A stretch of 64,000 nucleotides of DNA from Dermanyssus gallinae (GCA_003439945.1 QVRM01005974.1:1-64000), one strand, 5' to 3'; counted from the stretch's first letter, positions 22,050-33,586 are shown. Notes: a model not told the origin generated them from the sequence alone. Numbers and translations are program-made.

Positions 22050-22328
22050 ATTTTATGTTGCAATAACATTGCATCTCAAGATGGTTTATAATTCCAATAC
22101 AAAATCGGTTAAAAACCGCCCCATCGGCTCTGACAAACAGGTGATTTGCTATATACGAGTAACGAAAACGAGTTCTCTGGTGGTTGGTATTTGGCCCAGC
22201 AAAGACGATCCGGCGTTTATGTGAGCGTTGGCCAGCACCGCACAGTGCAGTACCGTGTGTTTTACGTCGCCTGTGTCCCTGAGGTGCAGAGGACACAAAT
22301 ATCGCTTTTCCAATCCTTATCCTTTTAC
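22050..22328 (-). pseudogene. R1-like LINE C-terminal fragment
   Basis: Minus-strand frames at 22,320-22,170 read CPLHLRDTGDVKHTVLHC followed by AVLANAH. This resembles the C-terminal zinc region of R1-like elements, for example ETDNVEHTVLRC at 63.5 kb. A frame change is needed. It appears to be the continuation of the RT fragment at 22,523-22,843, separated from it by a SINE-A insertion. Confidence 0.6.
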
Positions 22329-22504
22329 TTTTCGGGCTGAACCTCAGCGAAGAGTTAACGTCCACGGGACTGCTTTTCGCAATGCTTCATAGACGAACCC
22401 CCCATAAATTCAAATGTGCAAGGGTGGGGCTCAAACCCGCGCACCTATGTGTCTTTTCCGGTCGCGAGACGCAGGCGAAGTGCACCACGCCACCAGGCTC
22501 GACG
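22329..22504 (-). mobile_element. SINE-A inserted in an R1-like relic
   Basis: A complete SINE-A copy in minus orientation with the tRNA-like head at the high coordinate. It is flanked by an imperfect 18-bp repeat, ccaatccttatcctttta at 22,310-22,327 and ccaatccatatcctatac at 22,505-22,522, which is a decayed target duplication. R1-like coding remnants continue on both sides. Confidence 0.85.
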
Positions 22505-22843
22505 CCAATCCATATCCTATACAGTAGGAACTGTCTATGATCGGTTTTGTAGACGCTTTACGTCAATTCTTCACGTCAAGGGCAATTATAGCATGCCCGA
22601 ATGTCCGGGTTGAAGAGCTGCGTCTTTTTGCCATTGACGCTGTGCAGAAGGGTTTTCCAATCCCTCGCCCGCACTCCTCTTCCTTGGTCGTATTCCTTGT
22701 CAGGTTATGTGCAATATTCTCTACCTTTTTTACCACATAAAATGCGAATTCCCTGTAAGGCGTGTGTCGAGAATAGCTCCCAAGTACTTGGCCTTTGTCT
22801 CTAATAGCACTACGTGACCTATGAATGTAAGTTGGATCTTACG
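22505..22843 (-). pseudogene. R1-like LINE RT thumb fragment
   Basis: The minus strand reads IQLTFIGHVVLLETKAKYLG followed by AILDTRLTGNSHF and a basic region. This fits the RT thumb entry of R1-like LINEs (compare EARYLGVTLSTGL at 6.9 kb). It is broken, and a CR1-like element abuts its high-coordinate end. Confidence 0.65.
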
Positions 22844-22844
22844 C

Positions 22845-24245
22845 GTCCATTTTTGTCTCCTAGTGAATTAGCAGAGCGCTCCCGTCGGCCGCAACCTGAT
22901 GTACATACAGCAGAAAATCTCAAGTACGTTGAAGACGTTGACAGCTCCGTTGATAACCTGACTCGACATCTCAGGAAGCTCTCAAATAAACAGAGCGAAA
23001 CACCAGATGGTATAAGCGCGTTCGTATATAAGCGATGCGACCGCTCAGTATGTATACCTTTATCGCTAATATTCCGACGTTCTCTTGAAGAAGAAACTGT
23101 ACCTGATTTGTTTCGCTGTGCCATCGTGTGCCCGGTGCATAAGAAAGGGGATAAGACTGATGCACAAAACAAACGTCCTGTATCGCTTACTTCTGTTGCC
23201 AGCAAACTCTTTGAGAGCGTAATCGCTGAAGCCGTTTATAACAACGCTAATCTTCAGGGACTTATTTCAAGAGAACAGTTCGCCTATCGACCAGGCTACT
23301 CTACGGTCCTGCAACTCATTGAAACACAAAATGATTGGGCCTTGATGCTAAATGACAGCAAGCCATTAGATTGCATATATTTTGACTTCAAGTCGGCATT
23401 TGAAACGGTCACACATAATAAACTCCTGCAGGTCCTTCGTAGTTATGGTGTCGGCAGAAATAGTTGAGTGGGTAGCTGCATTCTTACGTAGCAGAACTTT
23501 CCGCGTACGTGTTCATGACTGCCTATCATCCTGTGCTCGAGTCACTTCTGGCTATCCACAGGGCACCATACTTGGGCCGCTTATGTACATATTGTACACT
23601 GATTCATTGAAACACATCGTCCCGAAACATGTACATATGAAAATTTATGCAGACGATATTAAAATGTATACTATTGTTGATGATGATGTTAAGGCTGCGG
23701 CTTTACAAGCAGTATTAGGTAACTTATTTGAATGGGTTTGTAAACTTGATCTCAAATTGTCCGTACAAAAGTGCGCTATTCTACATTTTGGTAAAACAAA
23801 TCCTAGGTACTCCTATACCCTTGGCGGTGGGAATCTACAGTCTGCAACGATCATGAAAGACTTAGGTGTATTAACTTGCACTAGTTTAAAATATAGCGCA
23901 CATATAACGGAAACTGTCGCCCGCGCATCCAGGAAAGTTAACTGGATTATGCGGACGTTTGTACTGTCGGACGCTAGACTCTACGTCAGTCTTTACAAAC
24001 AATATGTGTTACCAGTGATACTGTTCGCGTCTCCTGTTTGGAATACAGGCCTTGCGAGAGACAAGAAACTCATCTCTACAATACGCAACAGATTTTTAAA
24101 ACGCGTCGGATACAGGTGCAATATTGACCCTAAAGAGATCGAATGTGATTCAATTTTACAGCTTTTAGAAGACAACGATACCAAAGTGTTCGATAGAATC
24201 TGTCAGAACGAGAAAAGACTGCAATATTTTTTTAATAAGTCGTAA
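22845..24245 (+). pseudogene. CR1-like reverse transcriptase, frameshifted
   Basis: Catalytic motifs are intact (FDFKSAF and YADD), but the frame breaks near 23,460 within the palm, between motifs A and B. Compared with copy B1 it begins at the endonuclease-RT linker. The GxPQG motif reads GYPQG here and GCPQG in B1, so neither has the usual Val or Thr. No host role is expected. Confidence 0.83.
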
Positions 24246-24370
24246 TACCAACACGAAGTAGCGCAAATTTATACGCAAAAGCCACCGTAAAGAAAACCTT
24301 TGTGAACAGCCTTTTTGCATGGCGCAGTAGCCGCCAAGCGCGCAACTGTAACAACTTATCTAGAAAATAA
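22845..24370 (+). mobile_element. CR1-like LINE, 5' truncated (copy B2)
   Basis: Two plus-strand frames (22,814-23,467 and 23,382-24,245) make one RT matching copy B1 over its whole length: SETPDGISAFVYKRC, EQFAYRPGYSTVLQL, YFDFKSAFE, then after a frame change TSGYPQGTILGPL, YADDIKMY and ASPVW. After the stop at 24,245 further decayed C-terminal coding (FAWRS region) continues to about 24,345. Nearly all of the endonuclease is absent. Confidence 0.85.
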
Positions 24371-24394
24371 ATATCCCCCGTTTCGGGGTGCGTT

Positions 24395-24745
24395 TAATAA
24401 TAATTTTCAGCCTGTAAGGTACACAGCCTCCGATTTACGAACAACGAACTGGAGCCGATTGATGGCGTCGTGGTTCGCCGTTTCCTGTCGCAATGTCTCC
24501 CTGTGAGCCGTGACAAGCATGGATAGGTCATCAGCATACGCGACGATCTCCACATCCGGGGGTGCGCTGTGTGCAAAACGGGCCACCCGAAGCGTCGAGC
24601 AATTCGAGCGCATCGCAGTCCTTAAGGATGCTGCTAATCCCGGCCGTAGTTTGTGTTGTTCCGTTGACCCGACACTTAACGCCAAGATTTAGGTCAACCC
24701 GGTCCTCAAAAAGCTCCCTGGCAGAGGCGAGGGCGGGAGAGGGAC
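24395..24745 (-). pseudogene. R1-like RT palm fragment with YADD
   Basis: The minus strand reads VEIVAYADDLSMLVTAHRET then NRLQFVVRKSEAVYLTG, the motif C region of an R1-type RT. Flanking coding is in other frames. It lies tail-to-tail with the CR1-like copy B2. Confidence 0.65.
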
Positions 24746-26523
24746 AATACGTCTCGTCTTTCCAAGTAGCGCCGCATTATCCGTTACCAGCGCTCCTGGT
24801 AGGGTCTTCAGGAACTACCGGTCTGATTAAGTAACAGCCACTTCTTACAGGCACTCAGTCGCCAAAAAAACCTATTATCGCAAGTCAAGCAAAAATCCTC
24901 TGCGAAAATACGAGATTATTGATGTGTACCTTATCAATACCCAAGCATTGAAGTGTAGGCATCATGATCCTCTAGCTACAACTGATTCACTGCATTTGGC
25001 TAGTACAGAGATTCGCCTCGTTATTCACTTAACGTGCCTGGGCCCTAAAATTGTTTCCAATATAGCAATGCTTGAACAACATATAGGTGAGCCAACATAA
25101 ATGTGCCAAATAGACAGGGTTTAGTCATCCTTCGACAAACAAGTTCCTGAACTTCATATGTTATAGCTTCCAGACACAATTCTTTAGTGCACACTCATCG
25201 AGCTACTTCTAAAGAGCGTCTTTCAGTGGAGTAATCCCGCTCACTCGACTGATAAACTCGCCACCATAATAACGTTCTTTATTTGTTTGCCAATATACTT
25301 CATACAACTTACGAACATTACACGTTATTTCTAACAGCAGTATCCTAATAGATAATTGTATTGTCACATTATTATATCTAGGTCAGTTGGAGGGCTCGGA
25401 AGAAATCCGATTCTTAAGAGACGTGACTAAATTGTCTTCGAGCGTGTATTATTCACCAGTCTAGCGTTCACTACACACATTCGTTGGTACGATTATCACC
25501 GCAAAAGTTAAAGTTGAGCCTAAAAACGACCGGTTTCATAGGAGCCGACAAAAACATGACCACGCTGCAAAATCAAAAGTCCACGAAAAAGACTTGCAAT
25601 AAGTATCCATTATTTTGTGAACGAACCGAACATTCTACGGCACTATGCCACTAACCGTAAGTATAATATCAAAACATATGGCGCGATGATTAGATCTTAT
25701 GAGAGGGGGGACAAAGGCCAAAACAGTCGTGACAAAAGATCAAATATTCCCAGATACATGAGCAAGTGAGTATATTTGCTAAAATAGCCCATTTGCCAAA
25801 CAGCAGGGTCAAAGGTTTCGATTTTATGGAGTCGGTGAGCGTAATTTAAGATTGCCACTCAATTTTAAGAAGGTTGAAATTTCCGAGCAATAAAACAAGA
25901 CAGTCTATGCGATGACACATATTTATAATGGCACAAATATTATCGACGCGTTTCACCCTCTGAGAACTGTCCCCCGAGGGTGACCCATAGCAACAGACAA
26001 GCCGAAAGCCGTCTTATTTAGAGACTTAATTAGCAGAAATGTATTCATCCGGTAGGCTAACGTCTGCGTTTACGACACCTATCGAGTTTGTGACGAGAGT
26101 ACCGACGTCTACGCCAGGCGAATCCCTATATCCACGAAACACCTAACTATTTATTTCTAAAACGAATTTCAGCATCACGTATGCTTTCATTAAACTATGT
26201 CTCACATATTAAAGCAACGCTAATGTCATATAGCCAACAGTACGTCCTAATGCACCTGGCTTGGCGGCTGATCTAGATTCAAGTAACGACATTTAACTCA
26301 TCGCCGATATTTCGGCTGCTGGTTTCATATCAGCTGGCGTGGGAGACGGTCGAGCTTCAACAACATCACCGTCAGACCGCGATTTTATCTTTTTAGGTGT
26401 GATGCGACCAAAGCACAGCCCTATCACCATACCATCAAATCAGCAATACGACGACGTACATTGTCCTGCGTCCCAGAAGGAGGCTTTTGCTTGCAACTCG
26501 GACACACGAGCGACTGCAGCACT
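24746..26523. other. Unassigned intergenic DNA
   Basis: I see no coding motif, structured RNA or repeat in this 1.8 kb. Translations in all frames are stop-rich. Confidence 0.5.
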
Positions 26524-26970
26524 CTAGCAGAATGTAAAAAAACATTTCACCGCATCCCGTCGCGAGCAGAATTTCATTCCAATCAGAGCATTACAAAACG
26601 AAGACGTCACGAAGTTCATTGTGCGTGAAAGGTGGTAGCCGGATACGAAGACAGTGAAGAGTAAACACGGTACAAGTAAGAAGGCTAGTACAGGATCAGG
26701 GTTCAGCGCGAACTGCCTTTTAACCTGACATAAGTCAGAAGCAAGTGAACCGTTGCACACGCAAGAAACTAGCAAAAAAGCGGCTCCAAAAAAAACACGT
26801 CCATTTACAGTGCAATAAAGTGCAGCTGATCTACGTACGTTGTGCAGCAGAAACTGATTTCTAGCAGCACATGCAGTCAAAGTAAAGTTATTGTGTGTTC
26901 CATAGCAAAAGTGTTTGGTTACAATGGGCCAACCTAAGAGACGTCTTAGTAGGAACAAGTGACGCCACAT
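26524..26970 (-). other. Unrecognised 148-codon ORF with hydrophobic segments
   Basis: A minus-strand ATG frame has two hydrophobic stretches (RVFFGAAFLLVSCVC and VLAFLLVPCLLFTVFVSG). I do not recognise a family and see no promoter, splice or poly(A) context. Composition is not distinctive, so chance is likely. Confidence 0.2.
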
Positions 26971-27960
26971 CTAATTTTCGCTTGATGCTCACAAGCTCAG
27001 AGAACACAAGGGTTAGTCCTATGAGCTTTTTAGCAGGTCCGTTGCAGCAGGTCACCTGACTCTTGAGGCCTGCTGTTAATTACCAGGCAATTGGAAACAG
27101 GTAACTCAGAGCTATTGCACACAAAGCCCAGTATATAGAACATGTTTGCACACGACGTACCAGGGTTGGCTTTGTGCTTTCGTCAAAAACCAATGCATTT
27201 AAGGGCAAGTTGCAAGACACCTCAAAAACACCTTAACTGTGGCGTTTCCATGAACCCTGTTGCGTTCGAGACTTTCGGAAATCTATTGTGGCTCTTAGCT
27301 TGACGCACGAAGGTGGCGGCGTGGTGGAGGGGACTAGTGCGCTAGTCATGGTTGCCATCTACCGGGGTGTCGCCGGTTCGATCTCTGTTGTTGATCGATT
27401 TTCCTTTGAGCGATGCTTATCGCTGAGAGTCAGTGGCCACGCTGCCACAAGGACTGTTAGGTATACTTCAGATATCTTAACATGTCCAACCTCGGTGCAT
27501 TGAAGATATACCTCCGATTAAGTTCCAAGCCCGTAGGGGACGAAGAATGGTCTAAAATTTAAAACAACTGCAGCAATGGAGGGTGGACGACAACGAACCC
27601 GTTCGACAAAAAAGTAGGTGAGACAACAACGCAGACTGCGAAACTCTGGTTTAAGTAAGGACACTGCCCACTAGACACTGAAGCAGAATATATTGACTCG
27701 GGGATTCACGTACACTACGTAAATGAAGCTTAGGAGAAAGGAGGAACACAAATTAGTTTAATGACGAGCCCGTCAAAAGCTCATTGATGAGTCCATTCGG
27801 CTGACAAAGAGGCTCTTGATGACGTAGAAATAACGAAGCCAACACTGCCTACTGTAATCACTCAGCCCAGTGAGATGACCTTTTAAGAAGGTTGTTCTAA
27901 TTCTAAACTATCTTCCATCTTATACGGGCTTGTGATTGAATGATTTATCGGAATTTTTGA
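26971..27960. other. Unassigned intergenic DNA, possible tRNA-like patch
   Basis: At about 27,310-27,390 (+) GGCGTGGTGGAGG and CCGGTTCGATCTC resemble A and B boxes at a plausible spacing, so a third tRNA-related SINE or a decayed tRNA-like sequence is possible. Only one copy is visible and the fold is not convincing. The rest shows nothing. Confidence 0.3.
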
Positions 27961-27984
27961 CAAGCCTAACATGAAATTTAAAAA

Positions 27985-28024
<40 letters not shown>

Positions 28025-28058
28025 AAAACTATTTTTAAATTTTATTCTAGGCTTGTTG
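27961..28058. repeat. Inverted repeat with a (TA)n centre
   Basis: CAAGCCTAACATGAAATTTA on the left is mirrored by TAAATTTTATTCTAGGCTTG on the right, around a 33-bp pure TA run (27,989-28,021). It directly abuts the left end of the foldback copy B. Confidence 0.8.
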
Positions 28059-28059
28059 G

Positions 28060-29016
28060 ATTTGTAGAGCTTGTGAAGCAAATATTCGTTCTAATAGAAC
28101 ATGGTCTCTAAAAAGTCTTGTTTCGAAGTGAGACTGTATTACGACAATTTGTGGCACTGATGTTGTTGCCCGATGTTGGTGCATAAAATGTGCCATTGCG
28201 GGACAACTACTTCTCCTATGCAGAAACTAAGTTATTTTATTAGCCTTCACCCAATATCTCAAAATTATACCTCTACAACTATTCGCAGCGCTCAAACTAA
28301 CCCATTCACGCAAATTTTATAACGATCATTTTGGCAAAAGCCAAATTAATAGGAATTAATTCGAGCTGTGGTTGCGGGGTAATTAAGATTTTTCGGCGGG
28401 CACGTCGAGATTCAGTGCATGCATAAATGACTGTGTGGCGACGTTGTAACTGTGGCGCGACACGTCGGCGGTATTGAACGTTGCCACACAGTCATTTATG
28501 CATGCACTTAATCTCGACTCGATAAAATAGTAAGAAAATGCGCATTTCCCTGAATGTGTTAGCTTTGAGCGCAGTGAATGGTCGTAAGGTCATGCTTGAT
28601 TTGATTTGAATTTGTATTGTACGTGAACACTAATAGATTCACGAACACGTCGGTGTACTTAGTTACTGTATAGAGTTACTGGTTGTCTCGCAATGGCGCA
28701 TTTTATGCTTCTATGTCGGGCAACAATACCAGTGTCACAAATTATAGTGATATGACCCTTACTCCCAAACAGACACGGGCGATAAGCCTTGTCTGCAGAC
28801 TGCCCTTAATAGTTAGAATTGTTTGAAATATGTAACTATGAACATGTCAAGCTCAATGAGAAATTACTGAATTTAAATAAAATTGCCGTCTGGAGAAGAC
28901 GGTCCCATACGAAATAACAAGACTTCTCATAGGCCATATTCTATTGAAAAAAATATTTACTTTGACAAGCTCTACAATTCCTTATATCGCTTCCGAAATA
29001 ATTTTGTTACACCCTA
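28060..29016. mobile_element. Foldback/MITE element, copy B
   Basis: Left-arm blocks (attTGTAGAGC, AACATGGTCTCTAAAAAGTC) and right-arm blocks (cttctcataggccatattc, gacaagctctacaattc, ending gttacaccctac) are arranged as inverted repeats. A tighter internal palindrome is centred near 28,450, where ACTGTGTGGCGACG faces GTTGCCACACAGT. There is no ORF. The outermost left bases of the terminal repeat are lost at the junction with the preceding TA hairpin. Confidence 0.8.
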
Positions 29017-29867
29017 CATTTTACGAAACTACAATGCAACAGCTGAAATTTGGAAATAGCTAGAAATGCAAAAGATGTTTGGGCTATTGCAACAGCTATG
29101 GTTACAAAAAGAAAAAGGGGTTACAGCTTCTTATGCTAGCCCGTAGCGTCTCGTTGTCATTTATGACTTAAGAATTACACGCGTTTTAATGTTTTAATAC
29201 AACTTTAGCTTTTTTTGTCACCTCAGCTTTGTCTTTGTTGTTTTGCCGGGCGTCTGCTTTTTTTCCGACGCCAACGGTCTCTTTTCTTTGCTTTTAAATG
29301 TTTGTACCACGTATAAAGTAACGTGTTTGTTGTCTAGACGACAACAAAGCGCCGAGTTGACCAGGGTTTTAATCCTTAGATCATTGCTGTGCAAATTAAG
29401 ACTATGTATTTCTTCAGGAACATTGCCTTGTTGGCCCAGATAATGATCATGGAACAGCTTGAAATGGTTGACAAGGACACCCACCGCTACTATACGCATA
29501 CATAGTATACAGTGGTACGCGTCTATGTCCTCACCTTCGTAGTATACATTTCAGGTCAATTAAAAAACTCCGTGTAACAGTAGCACTTGAAGCCAGTTCA
29601 AAGGTTCACATGTATACATTGTAGGTCCAATCTGGCGCCAGACATAGGCATATTGGCGATCAGCTGTCCCTGTCAGCATTGTGACCACACTTGCCTATCA
29701 TCAATAGTGGTCCGAGCTATTTGTCTAGAGGTCGATCGAATGTGTATTGTCGTTCAGTGGTCTATAGGCAAATATTTTGCTTTAAAGAACGAAGCTACCC
29801 ATCTACACAAGCCTGCTGTAGGCACCAAGCTCGGTGGAATTCGGTGTTTTACGTTGGCTTTATCGAA
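29017..29867. other. Unassigned intergenic DNA
   Basis: No recognisable coding, RNA or repeat. The sequence becomes less AT-rich toward 29.6 kb. Confidence 0.45.
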
Positions 29868-29928
29868 CAACAACAACAACAACAAGACCAACAACAAAAA
29901 CAACAAAAGCAACAACAGCAGCAGCAGC
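29868..29928. repeat. CAA/CAG trinucleotide tract
   Basis: Imperfect caacaacaacaacaac followed by cagcagcag. It would encode poly-Gln or poly-Asn depending on frame. It lies 170 bp upstream of the CaaX-like ORF. Confidence 0.9.
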
Positions 29929-30094
29929 CGGCCAGTTATTGCGTAAGACGCGCGCATCTGCATTGGGATCTACGAGTGTCTCTCTTTTGCTGGCAACTGT
30001 ATGAGCATGCGCATGTGTACATAACGACATATTTCCATATATCTATATATATATATATGTCTTTGTATATAGATATATAGATATACATCCGGCA

Positions 30095-30589
30095 ATGCGT
30101 ACCCGATCGGGAGAATCGCAAGAGACAACGTCATGGCGGGACTTTCGTTCGTCGTCGACGCGAACCGACACCGAAAGCGGCTATCTGTTCTCAGCTCGGA
30201 GCATATGCGACATGCTCAAGGCGGAAATGCCTCCCAACGAGTCGACGCTGCGGTCACAGAGTGACGCCCACGTTGTCGGAATGCGACTCGACCCCCGCGG
30301 CCGGGACGCCAAGGGCAAAATGGCTCGCGACTCAGGCGGCCACCGGCCGCGGGATCGCGGTCCTCCGAAGCATGCGAAGCGTGACCACAACAACAACAAA
30401 AATAACAACAACCACAAGAAGAAGACGCAAAGAGGGCCGGAGGCGGCGGCGACGACACGAAAGAACGCCAGGAAAAGCGGCGAAGAAAAGCAGCACGCGT
30501 CGCCAAATGCCAATAATAAAAATAAGTGCATCAAAATGTCGAGCTCGAACACGCGTGCCTCGACAACGTGTTGCTGTGTGCTGGTGTGA
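30095..30589 (+). CDS. Hypothetical basic, Asn-rich protein with C-terminal CVLV CaaX-like tail
   Basis: A 164-aa ATG frame in a locally GC- and CpG-richer patch. The N-terminal 60 residues are polar (MRTRSGESQ, then SGYLFSARSICDMLKAEMPP). The middle is Asn/Lys-rich because of AAC/AAT repeats, with a basic stretch HKKKTQRG. The C-terminus is TTCCCVLV, which fits a CaaX prenylation box preceded by cysteines that could be palmitoylated. A stop lies in frame at 30,002, so the protein could start here or the ORF could be a terminal exon with an acceptor between 30,005 and 30,095; I see no strong pyrimidine tract. An AATAAA lies at 31,096. I recognise no family, and the CaaX match could be chance. 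Confidence 0.35.
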   Translation: MRTRSGESQETTSWRDFRSSSTRTDTESGYLFSARSICDMLKAEMPPNESTLRSQSDAHVVGMRLDPRGRDAKGKMARDSGGHRPRDRGPPKHAKRDHNNNKNNNNHKKKTQRGPEAAATTRKNARKSGEEKQHASPNANNKNKCIKMSSSNTRASTTCCCVLV

Positions 30590-30644
30590 GCGCGGGGGTT
30601 CACTGCTGACGCTCGGCCAGCGTTGTGACAACCTATCTTATTCT

Positions 30645-31010
30645 TCTGTTACTACTACTACTACTAGAACAACTATCTCTGTTTATTTGGCGCGGTGATT
30701 AACCGTGGTGATCCGGTTAGTCGTCGTTGTTGTCATCGTCGTCGTCGTCGCCGTCGTTGTTGTCAGCATCATATCGTCGTCCGAGTGTCAATGTGTACAG
30801 TGCGTTGTTGTTAACGGGATAGTCGTCACAGGACAGGTGCAGTTCGACACCCGTCTAGTGTTCAATTAGCGTTAGTAATCATTTTTGTGAAAATAACGAC
30901 AGCAGTGGTGGTGATCATAGCGGCAGCAGGAGCAGCAATAACAACAACAAGAGCAAGAATAATAATCACAGCAGGAAGAAACGCGCCAATCACAACTACA
31001 ACAACATTAT
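30645..31010. repeat. Trinucleotide-rich low-complexity DNA
   Basis: Runs of ACT (30,648-30,664), GTC/GTT (30,720-30,775) and AGC/AAC-rich sequence (30,900-31,010). Such tracts are common in exons and UTRs of arthropod genes, but here no open frame is convincing. Confidence 0.7.
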
Positions 31011-31095
31011 TGCTGCTAATCATGAAACCTACTCGCCACCGCAGCGAGAACATTAGTCCTCGACGGAATTTTCGGTTGCACTTGTAATTTCTGGG

Positions 31096-31101
31096 AATAA
31101 A
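31096..31101 (+). promoter_or_regulatory. AATAAA, possible poly(A) signal
   Basis: A canonical hexamer about 500 bp downstream of the CaaX-like ORF stop. It could end that transcript, but a lone hexamer in AT-rich DNA is weak evidence. Confidence 0.25.
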
Positions 31102-31390
31102 CCAAGTATTTTTGACAGTATCTTTTATAGCCGAGTTGCGCATGTGGTGTCTGTCTAGCTGCCATCCGGGACAAGCCAGTAAGAACAAGTAGTGATTTGT
31201 TGTTTGTTTATATAAACTAAATTATACTGTCATATGCTGTTCTTCATTTGTCTAAGATTGGTAACAACGGACGTAAAGTACATACGAGATGTAAACATTG
31301 ATTTGGTGTACATATATGCCCCTAAATTTTGTTTTATATAACCTATTTGTGTGTATATAAATATGCACAATAAAAGGCGAAGGGATTTGG

Positions 31391-33000
31391 TTAGTGACTT
31401 TTACAATCAAATTGTAAGTCAGTTGGTAAGAACACTGCTTTGCAGTACAGCAAACGTAAGCCCTTTGTGGGGACGCCAAACAATTTCATTCTACAGAGCG
31501 CAAATATAACACCATGCACTTGGATGCAATAAAATCCAGATGGGGTTACCACGCCATGTTTTTCTGCGGAACGATCCCAGACACCTAGCGAAGTCTGCAC
31601 GGACTCAATGTTCCGGGTCTAGTTGTAACAGGTTGTTAGCAACAGGTTGCAAAGTAAGACCAGCAGTCTCGGTAGTAAACGAAAGACGATGCATGAATTG
31701 GTTTATTAGCACTGCCTAGTCGAGGGTTTCACCAATGCTAATTATGTTGTCAACATCTAGGAGCGACTGGTACAAGTAAAATTCTGATTAACGTAGTGCC
31801 AGAGTTTAGAACCTGGACTTCTAACGCCAGTTTCTCGAAAATTTTTGAGACAGTCAACGACCGAGATAGGGCTATAATTGACTGCGCGGTTTCGTTAACC
31901 CATGTCTAATAACGCGGACGATAAGTCCACTGAATCGTGTCGCTTACCACCGCGTTCGTTAATGAATTCCTAGAGTTGAGTGGAGTCGCCACGCAAGAAT
32001 ATAAAACGATTGCAGTGGAATGCTATCCTCGCAGCGCAAATTGCATTGAGGTACCGGCGACAACTGTTTAAATGCACGGTTTTTGAGTCCATCAAAGTCA
32101 TCTTATAATGTCTGCAGCACAACACATTAAGCCTGCAACGCAACCGCCGAAAACATGAAGTAGAAGAAAACTGACTCACCTTGCAGTAACTATAGGAAGA
32201 AGGAGAGTCCACACTCAGTTTTTTTTTGTGTATAAAAAGCAGGATTTTGTTGTTGTCGACTGCATGATAAACACTTTACCACGAGACATCTTGCAAGCGA
32301 CACAGGAACCTATCAATGTAAGCCTGTATGTATGACATCTATGTATTAAAGCTAACTCGGCCAATGGTTTAGCAGCCGCGAAGTTGTCAAAAAAAGATAA
32401 GAAAACCGGGTAATGATCGGAAATGAGCAGAGTTTCAAGAACTGGAGATTGGTTGGTGGTAAACGTAAGCATTTAGAAACATGAAACAGAAAATGTGATC
32501 TACGTATAGTTGCAAGGCTGCCGGATCGCAATAAGGTTGACATTTGCATTGCACATAACAATGGCACGGATAGAAGTGCATTTCAGGAGCATATCGTCTA
32601 GAGCATTCAGCAGGGTGTCCCTACAAGACTCATGATTGGAATATAACCCTACAATAAATCGTCACCGTTACCATCAGGTCTATGGCAATGTTCAGAGACA
32701 AACAGAAAGTGAAGACAAGATACTGCAGATGGAATGCACAGAAAGGCCGACACCGTCACCTAACCTACTCAGGCCTCGACCCGACGTAACGAAAGTGTAA
32801 CTAATTATGAAGTGAGACGTTTGATCGCAATGCTTTAGCTACATTTCACTAACCACTGCCGCATCAAAATGACTCTCAAATGAATCTTCCTCTAAAAAAA
32901 TGACAAACCGGACTTTAATAGCCCTTTTAGTGCCCGCGCTAAGACGCACAAAGGCTAAGCTACTGACCTCAAATCTAACATTTTCCGAAAGTTGTCATGC
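31391..33000 (-). mobile_element. Decayed LINE family D copy (endonuclease plus RT pieces)
   Basis: On the minus strand, endonuclease remnants at about 33,000-32,215 (GDGVGLSV, NANVNLIA for the GDFN region, ISDHYPVFLSF) precede RT remnants. At about 31,900-31,800 a nucleotide block (gaaaccgcgcagtcaattatag region) matches the RT start of the good family D copy at 54.5 kb, and 31,600-31,405 encodes ALCRMKLFGVP then KAVFLP, matching ALCRMKMIGVP there. Most of the RT palm is missing. Confidence 0.7.
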
Positions 33001-33555
33001 TTTTACATTTCGCCCACAGTTATGCACAATGCATTAATTAGCATTGAGGATTTGAGGTTATGGGTTGACAATAACGGGGGTAAGAATCTCATTTAGTTTT
33101 TTAAACGGACTTCTTTTTCGGGGAAACAATTCTCAAAACCTTCATGATGTACTTTACTAAAAATGAGATCATGTTATAGTCACGTCCCTTCGATTTACAA
33201 GTAGCAGAGATGCAAGATGGTTTTCATTAAGAGGCATTACGAGTGGTACTCGTAGCAAACTTCTCTACGGTGCAAATCTGCGTTTTGGGGTTTTGGAAGG
33301 GATGCTGATCCCAGTAGATTCACGTGAACGCCAGGGCCAGACGACGTCTCCACGGCTAGTGATCTCACCACCGCATCATAGCATCGAGACTGGAATTCCC
33401 ACATACGCAGTGCCTTCAAGCGACCTAAAGACGAGTAACATATCAGTCGGTAGAACCATATTAAAATGGAGTATGGCTCTGTCAGTGGAGATCAATATCG
33501 TGGAGGATCCTGTTCTCTTAATATTTACATATTTTATTTATTCACCATAAGTTTG
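33001..33555. other. Unassigned intergenic DNA
   Basis: No recognisable feature. It separates the family D fossil from the 3' end of LINE A3. Confidence 0.4.
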
Positions 33556-33586
33556 GTAGCAGTATACATCTAATGTTATGTAAAGT

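Noticed and set aside
27310..27390. Possible tRNA gene or third SINE
   Set aside because: A- and B-box-like sequences are present, but I could not form a convincing cloverleaf and there is only one copy; noted only as a tRNA-like patch.
29691..30080. Plus ORF rich in Gln and Asn
   Set aside because: Its length comes from the CAA/CAG tract and a TA-rich end; no domain.
30181..30631. Minus-strand ORFs opposite the CaaX-like ORF, Leu/Val-rich
   Set aside because: They are antisense readings of the AAC/AAG-rich plus-strand codons, giving artificial hydrophobic runs.
31405..31480. tRNA-like stretch (agtcagttggtaagaacactgctttgcag)
   Set aside because: There is no B box, and the same DNA on the minus strand encodes a LINE family D fragment (KAVFLP region) that explains it.
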